A DNA stretch of 5,036 bases from Actinomycetes bacterium (GTDB lineage Bacteria > Actinomycetota > Actinomycetes > Propionibacteriales > Nocardioidaceae). Of the stretch, positions 1 to 5,036 are shown one piece after another (position 1 is the first letter of the stretch; each line of letters begins with the position of its first letter). The stretch lies in contig JAKPAQ010000663.1 of assembly GCA_029779385.1 (NCBI GenBank), positions 1 to 5,036 on the forward strand. Direction: 5' to 3'. The notes under the pieces are model-generated. The model saw only the letters and a list, made by a program, of their open reading frames with translations, ran no database searches and was not told the DNA's origin. A program made the translations under genes and the position numbers.

Positions 1-2
1 CG

Positions 3-179
3 GGGGTTGTCTCGGCGCAAACTATTGCGACACTTCGCGGAACAACGACCGAGGTGGTGATCGACGAACTCGAAGCCGCTGGGATCGCCCCAATCGAGCG
101 TGAAGCGGTGGACATGAACGCCGACCTGTTGCCGAAGCCGCGCGCTTTGGCCGGCTCAAGGCCTAGGGCCACGACGTAG
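3..179 (+). CDS. C-terminal fragment of an unrecognised protein (5' end outside window)
   Basis: An open frame enters from the left edge and runs for 58 codons to a TAG at 177-179. By my count about 70% of its third positions are G or C, which fits coding sequence here, and the other two forward frames are interrupted by stops. The visible peptide contains a plausible amphipathic helix (TEVVIDELEAAGI), then an acidic stretch (EREAVDMNADLLPKP) and a basic, Pro/Ala/Arg-rich tail. I do not recognise the family and assign no function. It is on the opposite strand to the next gene and converges with it, with 78 bp between the two stops; no convincing hairpin terminator is visible there. It could also be a chance open frame or a gene remnant, so confidence is low. 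Confidence 0.35.
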   Translation, partial: GVVSAQTIATLRGTTTEVVIDELEAAGIAPIEREAVDMNADLLPKPRALAGSRPRATT

Positions 180-257
180 GTCAGATTGAACTGACCAGCA
201 CTCTAGCTGTCTTGAGTAAGGCTGCCGGGACCGTGCATCGTCCTGATCGCAACACAC

Positions 258-1163
258 TCAGTTCAGCGGCAAGCCCTCGACCATTTCCTGTAATTGCAGA
301 ACCGAACGCGGGACGAACTCGGCGAGGGTCAAACCGACGACATCGGCGTGCTCGCCCAACTCGGCGATGATCCGGTGGACTTGAGGGCGCGTCAGCCCGC
401 CAGGAACCATGCCCAAACCCATGATCGCTTCGGTCGAGTCGACCACGTCGACGTCCAAATGGATCGCGACCTTCGTGGCGCCGGTAGCGGCCAGCCACTG
501 CAGCAGCGGTGCGGAATCGTCGCGCAGGTCTTCGGGCCCGAACACCGGCAGACCCCAATCGTTCAGTAGCGCCAAGGCGTCCGGCTCGCCGTCGTGCATG
601 CCCGCGTAAGCGACCCGGCTCGCCGGCACCGTCGCCGGTAGGAGGCCAGTGATTTCGGGGTCGCCGTGACCGAGCAGGGTCGACACTGCCATCGCGTGAT
701 AGCCGTCGTACTCGGTGTCAGCAGTATCGGTGTCGGGGTGCGCGTCGATCCAAACGAACGCGAAATCGTCGCCGTACTGTTGCTGCAGGTAGGCGAACGG
801 GGCGACGCTGACCGAACACTCACCGCCGAGCGTCAACACCCGAGCCGGCGACTGCTCGGCCAGCACCGCCAACGCCGACTTCAACGAACTGATCACCGCA
901 GACCGCGACTCGATCCCGGCGACCGTGCTGGTGGCTGAATCCTCGGCCGGGTCGGTTGCCGGAACGTCCACGACGAAGGTCGGGCCGGCGTGCGGCGGCA
1001 GCGCCGCCTCGAGGACTCGAGCCCCGACCGCGTACCCGCGCCGCGCGCGCTCAGGTGAAACCTCAGGCACAAGCGCGGCCGCATTCGCCGCCGTCGCGCC
1101 CTGCCACTGAGGCCAAACCAGACGCAACGCGTCGGACATCTCGTTCGCTGAGACAGAAGGCAT
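258..1163 (-). CDS. Arginase/agmatinase (ureohydrolase) superfamily protein with a variant metal site
   Basis: This is a 301-residue protein, the usual length for the ureohydrolase fold, whose members hydrolyse guanidino compounds (arginine, agmatine and others) with a binuclear Mn centre in the cytoplasm. Family motifs appear in order: GGECS at 113-117 (usually GGDHS), DAHPD at 140-144, GYHAM at 154-158 (matching the NFHGM region of arginases), LDVDVVDS at 236-243 (usually DVDxxDP) and AEFVP at 281-285, whose Glu matches the substrate-binding Glu. Of the expected metal ligands, D140, H142, D144, D237 and D239 are present, but the His of the first motif is Cys116. I chose the ATG at 1163 because GAGGA lies 7 nt upstream. 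A GTG at 1199 would add 12 residues but has no clear ribosome binding site. The substrate cannot be told from sequence: it could be a true ureohydrolase on an unusual guanidino substrate or a divergent, non-arginase member. It is divergent from the toxin-antitoxin-like pair. Confidence 0.9.
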   Translation of the reverse strand: MPSVSANEMSDALRLVWPQWQGATAANAAALVPEVSPERARRGYAVGARVLEAALPPHAGPTFVVDVPATDPAEDSATSTVAGIESRSAVISSLKSALAVLAEQSPARVLTLGGECSVSVAPFAYLQQQYGDDFAFVWIDAHPDTDTADTEYDGYHAMAVSTLLGHGDPEITGLLPATVPASRVAYAGMHDGEPDALALLNDWGLPVFGPEDLRDDSAPLLQWLAATGATKVAIHLDVDVVDSTEAIMGLGMVPGGLTRPQVHRIIAELGEHADVVGLTLAEFVPRSVLQLQEMVEGLPLN

Positions 1164-1170
1164 GAGTTCA

Positions 1171-1175
1171 TCCTC
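1171..1175 (-). promoter_or_regulatory. Ribosome binding site of the ureohydrolase-like gene
   Basis: Read on the minus strand this is GAGGA, 7 nt before the ATG at 1163. It decides the start: the longer GTG version at 1199 lacks such a site. Confidence 0.6.
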
Positions 1176-1202
1176 GGTCAGCCGCGGGGGAGTTGTCACT
1201 TG

Positions 1203-1236
1203 TGTTCGGTGTTCGGTATTGACCGAACACCGAACA
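1203..1236. promoter_or_regulatory. Perfect 15-bp inverted repeat, candidate operator
   Basis: The left arm TGTTCGGTGTTCGGT (1203-1217) and right arm ACCGAACACCGAACA (1222-1236) are exact reverse complements separated by ATTG. Each arm is itself a tandem repeat with a 7-bp period (TGTTCGG twice, CCGAACA twice), giving four half-sites in two opposed pairs. It lies 17 nt upstream of the ATG of the winged-helix gene (1254) and 39 nt upstream of the ATG of the divergent ureohydrolase-like gene (1163), so it could act on either promoter. The known AbiEi antitoxin of the streptococcal AbiE system binds inverted repeats in its own promoter and represses it; by analogy the protein encoded at 1254 is the likely ligand here (inference). 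Transcribed, it could also form a 15-bp stem with a 4-nt loop ending 3 nt before the ribosome binding site. Confidence 0.8.
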
Positions 1237-1247
1237 GTTGGGAGAAT
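1219..1247 (+). promoter_or_regulatory. Possible promoter of the toxin-antitoxin-like module
   Basis: TTGACC (1219-1224) resembles a -35 box and lies across the centre of the inverted repeat. After 17 bp comes GAGAAT (1242-1247), a weak -10 match. The start of transcription would then fall at or near the ATG at 1254, giving a leaderless message, which is common in actinobacteria. A protein on the repeat would block this promoter. The match is by eye and the -10 box is poor. A leaderless message would also make the upstream GGGAG (1240-1244) irrelevant as a ribosome binding site. Confidence 0.3.
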
Positions 1248-1253
1248 GTACTC

Positions 1254-2261
1254 ATGGACGCCGAGGATCTAATAGTTGGAACGTTTCAGCAGGTGGGCAT
1301 TGACGCCAAGGTGATCGCTGGATCAGCTGTGGCCGGCGGTTCCGTGCTGCCAGAACCCGTCGTATTGCTTGGCGGCCGCGACATTGAACTCGTTCTCAAA
1401 CGCAGGTCGCTGGTCAACGACGCAGTCGTCGAGCAACTCCTCAAAGAAACCCGCGGCAGGACACTTTTCATAGTGGCCGAAAGGATCACCGGCTCTGCTA
1501 GGAAACAACTCACCGCGCGCGGTTCCGGCTACTTAGATTTGCGTGGGCGGCTGGCGTTACGGACGGGGAACGTGCTGATTGATATTGACGTCGACCCGAT
1601 AAAGAAGCGTCCTGATCGAGCCGATGCGCTCGGTGGCAAGGCGGGTCTAGAAGTGGCAGTTGCCCTGCTGCTCGACCCGGAGAGTGGCGCCTCAGTTAGG
1701 GGGATCGCCAGAGACCTTGGCAGATCGCCCGGAACGGTCTCAGAAGTGTTGAAAGGGTTGCGGGATGGAGGTCTTATCGACGAATCCAACCGAGTTGTTG
1801 GAACCGATCTTTTCTGGGAGGTTGCGGATCGATGGGAGACGCCACAGACGCTCGTCGCTGACCTTCCTGACCCGCAGAGCCCGAGCGCGAAAGCGTTGCG
1901 TCTCGGGTTAGACGAAGAGGTGGGGTGGTCGACGGTAGGATCTGCGCCCGCATCAGAACTCGGTGCATCGATCGTGGCTAGAAAGGACCAGTTGGTCGAG
2001 TTTTACGTCCCCGACGCGGCGACCGTGCGCAGGGCGTTGACGCTATTGGGGGTGGCTCCCACGCTGTCGTCGGCGAAAGCCTCCGTACGAGTTGCGCCAG
2101 TTGCGGCGGTGCTGGAACACCGTGCCGAGTCCAAAGATCGGGCCACAAAATGGCGGTCGGCCCGACCCCTTTTCATTGCGCTCGACCTCGCGCAGGATCA
2201 CGGCCGTGGCCAGGAGATTCTGGACGGTTGGACCCCGAAGGAGGCACCCCGTGTCTGGTAG
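1254..2261 (+). CDS. AbiEi-like winged-helix antitoxin / transcriptional regulator
   Basis: The product has 335 residues. The N-terminal region (about 1-125) contains VAERITGSARKQL at 75-87 and SGYLDLRGRLALR at 91-103. This resembles the segment in AbiEi-type antitoxins where a 'lay open / rise early' motif is followed by a Tyr-x-Asp-x-x-Gly strand. Residues about 130-180 form a clear winged helix-turn-helix: a first helix GLEVAVALLL, then the ASVRGIARDLGRS helix-turn, a recognition helix SPGTVSEVLKGLRDGG and a short wing. The C-terminal part (227-328) ends with RPLFIALDLAQD and GRGQEILDGW, which resemble the C-terminal region of AbiEi-type proteins. No signal peptide or membrane segment is seen. 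I chose the ATG at 1254 because GGGAG lies 9 nt upstream; the longer TTG start at 1200 would place the inverted repeat inside the gene. Its stop overlaps the nucleotidyltransferase start by 11 bp. Inferred role: neutralising the partner toxin and autorepression. It could instead be only a regulator. Confidence 0.75.
   Translation: MDAEDLIVGTFQQVGIDAKVIAGSAVAGGSVLPEPVVLLGGRDIELVLKRRSLVNDAVVEQLLKETRGRTLFIVAERITGSARKQLTARGSGYLDLRGRLALRTGNVLIDIDVDPIKKRPDRADALGGKAGLEVAVALLLDPESGASVRGIARDLGRSPGTVSEVLKGLRDGGLIDESNRVVGTDLFWEVADRWETPQTLVADLPDPQSPSAKALRLGLDEEVGWSTVGSAPASELGASIVARKDQLVEFYVPDAATVRRALTLLGVAPTLSSAKASVRVAPVAAVLEHRAESKDRATKWRSARPLFIALDLAQDHGRGQEILDGWTPKEAPRVW
2238..2244 (+). promoter_or_regulatory. 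Near-perfect ribosome binding site inside the upstream gene
   Basis: AAGGAGG lies within the last codons of the winged-helix gene, 6 nt before the GTG at 2251. It is the strongest ribosome binding site in the window. It fixes the nucleotidyltransferase start far downstream of the longest open frame (2092) and suggests the second gene is translated strongly and coupled to the first. Confidence 0.75.
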
Positions 2262-3003
2262 GCGAGTCAGTTTTGTCGGAGACTCGATGGGTGCAGTAGT
2301 CCAGGCGATCGACGAAGTTCGCGGGCTTATCGGGACGCCGCCGGTGGTCGTGGGCGGCGTTGCCGTGATGTGTCGGCTCTCAGTCCCTTACCGAGCAACA
2401 AGCGACTTGGACGTTGTCGACAGATTACTCGGATCTCGGCCGCATTTAGAGGTGCTGCGTGCCGCTCACGGGGCTCACGCGATAGAGCCGGCAGCGGTAT
2501 TACTTCCAACACCGTTGGGAGAAGTGAAAGTTGACGTCCTCGAAGTGCGCCAAGTCGAACTTGACCACCCAAGTGATGACCCGGGAGACCGGCTTCACTC
2601 AATGTCACACGCCTGGGCAAACGATACGGCCACCAGCATGACGGTCGAAGTCGCTGGCACCAAGGGTTCCTCGTTTGAGGTGACGACAAAAGTTGCCGAA
2701 CCGGGCCCACTCATCGCCATGAAACTGCAGGCAGTGATGAATCGTTCAGTCGAAAAGCAGGGCACTGACCTTTTGGATATCGTCCGGCTCGCGCTCGATC
2801 CCGAAGCCAGACCTAGCGCCCTTTCACAGATTCGCGAGACAGAAGCACCGATTACTCAAGACATTGCGACTCACGTGGATCTGTGGCTGGTCCGCAACGC
2901 CGCACAGTCGCTGCGATGGATCCGACGGGCAGGTGGGCGTTCGGTTGAACCAGACGACATCGACCTAGTGGCCGAACTGCTTCTCGACGCGTGCGCTAGA
3001 TAG
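2251..3003 (+). CDS. AbiEii/MenT-like nucleotidyltransferase, candidate toxin
   Basis: The 250-residue product has the core of the DNA polymerase beta-like nucleotidyltransferase fold in the AbiEii/DUF1814 style: VVVGGVAV at 32-39, then YRATSDLDVV at 47-56 with the paired Asp residues D52 and D54, and a third acidic strand KVDVLEV at 93-99 (D95). A later helix has LIAMKLQAVMNRS at 154-166 and TDLLDIVRL at 172-180, matching the Lys and the Arg/Asp-rich helix pattern of AbiEii proteins. Characterised relatives (AbiEii, MenT) are toxins; MenT3 blocks tRNA charging by adding nucleotides to the 3' end. Transfer to this protein is inference. The start is the GTG at 2251, backed by AAGGAGG; an ATG at 2287 with GGAGA is a shorter alternative (238 residues). 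The gene overlaps the winged-helix gene by 11 bp and is probably cotranscribed. It could instead modify another RNA or protein, or small molecules such as aminoglycosides. Confidence 0.8.
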   Translation: MSGRRVSFVGDSMGAVVQAIDEVRGLIGTPPVVVGGVAVMCRLSVPYRATSDLDVVDRLLGSRPHLEVLRAAHGAHAIEPAAVLLPTPLGEVKVDVLEVRQVELDHPSDDPGDRLHSMSHAWANDTATSMTVEVAGTKGSSFEVTTKVAEPGPLIAMKLQAVMNRSVEKQGTDLLDIVRLALDPEARPSALSQIRETEAPITQDIATHVDLWLVRNAAQSLRWIRRAGGRSVEPDDIDLVAELLLDACAR

Positions 3004-3104
3004 AAGTTTGGCCAGTTGCGGGAATTGGCTCCTGGCGGGACTAGTGCTGGTTCCAGCCGTAGGACGGACAGCGCGCTCGCAGCCCTAGCATGCTTCGGGG
3101 TGCC

Positions 3105-4226
3105 TCAGGCCCGAACCCGCCAGATCCGCATCTCGTGCGAGGCCAACGTCAAGTCGAAGCGGCCGGTTTCGCCCGAAGTGATGTCGACCGCGCCGGTGAG
3201 GTCGCCGAGACGGTCGCGATCTTCGGTAGTCAAACCGCGGGCGCTACGGGCCCGGTTCAACACCCCAACAGCGAAACCGTCGCTGAGTTCGCGGCGCCAG
3301 AACTCGAGCTTGCCGTGGCGACCGGTTCGTTCGCCTTGGCGACCTGTCGGATCCATCGCGATGCTCAAAATCTGCGAGTCAGTCAACAGGTCGCGCGTCT
3401 GATCCGACATGGAACGAACGTCGTTGCCGGCCATCAGCGGCGCCGCCAACATCGCCCACAACATCAGGTGGCTGCGCGACTCGGTCGGGCTGAGGCCATC
3501 GTTGCCGACCTCCAACATGTCCGGGTCGTTCCAGTGCCCCGGGCCGGCGTACTGCGCCAGCCCGTGCTGCTTGTCGGTGATGCGCATCACCGAACGCCAA
3601 CTCGGCCCGATGTCGGGGGTCGTTCGCCACAAATTCGCCACCTGCGGCGCCCACTCCCACGGTTTCGACCTGCCGTATTCGGAGATGCTGTAAACCATCG
3701 GCCGGCCAGTGTTCTGGATCGCCTGGGCCATGTGCGCGAACGCGGCCGGCTCGTCCAGTTTCGTGCCCCCGCGATTGGCGCGGCACCAGTCATATTTGAG
3801 GTAGTCCACGCCCCAGTCGGCCATCGAATCGGCGTCCAACTGCTCGTGACCGAAGGAACCCAAACCGACGCCCGGATAGCGGTCGTAGATCATCGCGCAA
3901 GTGCGCCGGCCCGGACTGGCATACAAGCCGAACTTCAGCCCGAGGTCGTGAATCTGTTCGCCCAAGGCCGCCATCCCCGACGGGAACCTGCCGCGGTGAG
4001 CGCGCAGTCGACCGTCGCCGCCGCGCGTACCCTCCTGCCAACAGTCGTCGACGACCACGTACTCATAACCGGCGTCTTTCATGCCAGAAGCAACCATCGC
4101 CTCGGCCGTCTGGACGACAACCTGCTCGGTCAGGTCGTAACAGCGAAAAGTGTTCCAACTGTTCCACCCCATCGGCGGCGTTGGCGCACTAACCTTGCGT
4201 TGACTCGCAGCGATGTCGCCTGTCAC
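3105..4226 (-). CDS. Alpha-galactosidase, glycoside hydrolase family 27
   Basis: This 373-residue enzyme should release terminal alpha-linked galactose (melibiose, raffinose-type sugars, galactomannan fragments) by the retaining mechanism. GH27 motifs appear in order: PPMGWNSWNTF at 17-27, VDDCW at 59-63, YLKYDWC at 142-148 with nucleophile D146, SEYG at 182-185, LWRTTPDI at 199-206 with acid/base D205, and GHWNDPDMLEVGN at 230-242. The (beta/alpha)8 barrel covers about 15-290, and the rest fits the C-terminal beta domain. There is no signal peptide or extra carbohydrate-binding domain, so it is probably cytoplasmic, unlike many secreted GH27 enzymes. The start is the GTG at 4226, with GAAAGG (minus strand, 4233-4238) 6 nt upstream. 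It is divergent from a sugar-type transporter, which probably imports its substrate. Related GH27 activities (alpha-N-acetylgalactosaminidase, beta-L-arabinopyranosidase, isomalto-dextranase) cannot be excluded. Confidence 0.93.
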   Translation of the reverse strand: MTGDIAASQRKVSAPTPPMGWNSWNTFRCYDLTEQVVVQTAEAMVASGMKDAGYEYVVVDDCWQEGTRGGDGRLRAHRGRFPSGMAALGEQIHDLGLKFGLYASPGRRTCAMIYDRYPGVGLGSFGHEQLDADSMADWGVDYLKYDWCRANRGGTKLDEPAAFAHMAQAIQNTGRPMVYSISEYGRSKPWEWAPQVANLWRTTPDIGPSWRSVMRITDKQHGLAQYAGPGHWNDPDMLEVGNDGLSPTESRSHLMLWAMLAAPLMAGNDVRSMSDQTRDLLTDSQILSIAMDPTGRQGERTGRHGKLEFWRRELSDGFAVGVLNRARSARGLTTEDRDRLGDLTGAVDITSGETGRFDLTLASHEMRIWRVRA

Positions 4227-4246
4227 AGGTGACCTTTCGTCTATGT

Positions 4247-4262
4247 TGGGTCGATCGACCCA
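4247..4262. promoter_or_regulatory. Perfect 16-bp palindrome between divergent sugar genes, candidate operator
   Basis: TGGGTCGATCGACCCA is an exact palindrome without spacer. It lies 20 nt upstream of the alpha-galactosidase GTG and 82 nt upstream of the transporter ATG, so a bound protein could control both. A weaker related element, GGGT-CAA-ACCC, follows at 4267-4277. The axis falls between A and T (GA|TC), not on the central CG typical of LacI/GalR operators, so the regulator family is uncertain. No regulator gene for it lies in the window. Confidence 0.6.
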
Positions 4263-4334
4263 GTTCGGGTCAAACCCAAGTCTGGCCCACCCAGCGCAGA
4301 TCCGGCTTGAAGTGGGACAAAAGAAACGAAAATT

Positions 4335-4339
4335 GAGGA
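4335..4339 (+). promoter_or_regulatory. Ribosome binding site of the transporter gene
   Basis: GAGGA lies 5 nt before the ATG at 4345 and supports that start. Confidence 0.6.
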
Positions 4340-4344
4340 ATCAA

Positions 4345-5036
4345 ATGGTGCAGGCTCAGGTCGACGGCGGGGGAAACGTCGAGGACCAGACGCAACCGCG
4401 GGCGAGCGCCTCGTGGATCTTCAAACTCAGCCTTGCCTACTTGGGAGTCAACATCACTTGGGCCGGCCCCGGACAAGTGCTGATGGCGCCGCAGATCGAG
4501 TGGCTCACCGCCAACACGCCGCTCGCCTTCTTCACCGACAACAAAGAAACAAACCTGGCGATCATCAGTTTCGTCGCTGGCATTTTTGCGCTGATCAGCA
4601 CGCCGCTTTGGGGCGCGCTTTCTGACCGGACCAGCTCGCGCTGGGGCCGGCGCACCCCGTGGATCACCTTTGGCATGATCGTCATCGCGATCACCCTGGT
4701 GATGTCGGGCTTCGCCTGGTCGCTGCCGGCGCTGATGGTCAGTTGGGTCGCGATGCAGACAGTCATCAATGCGGTCATCTCGCCGATGTCGGCGGCCATC
4801 CCGGACCACACGCCAGAGAACCAGCGCGGCCTCGTCTCGGGTTGGTATGGGTTCGCGTACACGCTCGCGGTGGTCCTGGGCACGGCCATCGGCACCATCG
4901 CGACTGCCGTCTGGGCAGGCAACAAAGGCATCACGATGGGCTACATCCTGTGTGCGGCCGCGTTCGTGGTGGCCACATTGCCGTTCATTCTCGACCGGTG
5001 GGAGCGAGACGTTCGCCCCGAATCGCGCGGCAAATT
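4345..5036 (+). CDS. MFS/GPH-type sugar transporter, N-terminal part (runs off the window)
   Basis: An open frame without a stop covers the first 230 residues. After a hydrophilic N-terminus of about 22 residues, six hydrophobic segments are visible at about 24-48, 71-91, 106-124, 127-150, 164-190 and 196-216, that is, the first half of a twelve-helix carrier. Between segments 2 and 3 lies GALSDRTSSRWGRRTPW (90-106), the major-facilitator loop motif in the form seen in sugar:cation symporters of the GPH group and sucrose-type carriers. The PMSAAIPDHTPENQRG stretch (147-162) is also typical of that group. The inferred role is inner-membrane import of an oligosaccharide or galactoside with a proton or cation, feeding the divergent alpha-galactosidase; the substrate is not determined by the sequence. 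The start is the ATG at 4345 behind GAGGA. Family placement is strong; the sugar specificity rests on context alone. Confidence 0.9.
   Translation, partial: MVQAQVDGGGNVEDQTQPRASASWIFKLSLAYLGVNITWAGPGQVLMAPQIEWLTANTPLAFFTDNKETNLAIISFVAGIFALISTPLWGALSDRTSSRWGRRTPWITFGMIVIAITLVMSGFAWSLPALMVSWVAMQTVINAVISPMSAAIPDHTPENQRGLVSGWYGFAYTLAVVLGTAIGTIATAVWAGNKGITMGYILCAAAFVVATLPFILDRWERDVRPESRGK

Noticed and set aside
1200..1253. Upstream TTG start adding 18 residues to the winged-helix protein
   Set aside because: It would put the whole inverted repeat in the coding sequence and has no ribosome binding site; the ATG at 1254 follows GGGAG and begins a sensible helix.
2092..2250. N-terminal extension of the nucleotidyltransferase by 53 residues
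   Set aside because: It lies entirely inside the winged-helix gene in another frame, is Arg/Pro-rich, and the GTG at 2251 has a near-perfect ribosome binding site.
3046..3057. GCTGG-TT-CCAGC hairpin between the convergent genes, as a terminator
   Set aside because: The stem is only 5 bp with a 2-nt loop and no T run follows; too weak to call. The gap 3004-3104 otherwise shows nothing I can support.
3090..4232. Long open frame of 380 codons on the + strand opposite the alpha-galactosidase
   Set aside because: It is the antisense shadow of a GH27 gene with all catalytic motifs; its translation is rich in Arg/His/Val without any recognisable domain, as expected from a GC-rich complement.
4270..4934. 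Two open frames on the - strand opposite the transporter
   Set aside because: The + strand frame encodes an unmistakable MFS protein with a ribosome binding site; the minus frames are low-complexity shadows.
1..5036. CRISPR arrays, tRNA or rRNA genes, insertion sequences, attachment sites flanking the toxin-antitoxin-like pair
   Set aside because: I searched by eye for repeated units, cloverleaf-like segments, transposase motifs and direct repeats at the edges of 1200-3010 and found none.

Overview
The window looks like chromosomal DNA from a high-GC actinobacterium. The evidence is GC-rich third codon positions, two likely GTG starts, short intergenic gaps and protein families common in that phylum. 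No rRNA, tRNA, CRISPR array or insertion sequence is visible, and I do not assign a genus.

Layout from left to right: (1) an unrecognised C-terminal coding fragment at the left edge (+, to 179); (2) an arginase/agmatinase-superfamily gene (-, 258-1163) whose first metal-binding motif reads GGEC instead of GGDH; (3) a 90-bp divergent intergenic region with a perfect 15-bp inverted repeat built from 7-bp direct repeats; (4) a two-gene module on the + strand, 1254-3003, made of a winged-helix AbiEi-like antitoxin/regulator and, overlapping it by 11 bp, an AbiEii/MenT-like nucleotidyltransferase; (5) a GH27 alpha-galactosidase (-, 3105-4226), convergent with the module; (6) a 118-bp divergent intergenic region with a perfect 16-bp palindrome; (7) the first 230 codons of an MFS/GPH-type sugar transporter (+, 4345 to the window end).

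Two functional units stand out. The alpha-galactosidase has no signal peptide and is divergent from the transporter, which fits uptake of an alpha-galactoside followed by cytoplasmic hydrolysis; the palindrome between them is the obvious candidate operator. The central pair has the organisation of a type IV (AbiE/MenAT-like) toxin-antitoxin or phage-defence module: regulator first, nucleotidyltransferase second, overlapping genes, and a strong symmetric element just upstream that could serve autorepression. It sits between metabolic genes, which fits an accessory insertion, but no integrase, direct repeats or tRNA boundary is visible.

The most noteworthy items are this toxin-antitoxin-like module with its unusually regular operator candidate, and the Cys-for-His replacement in the ureohydrolase-like protein.
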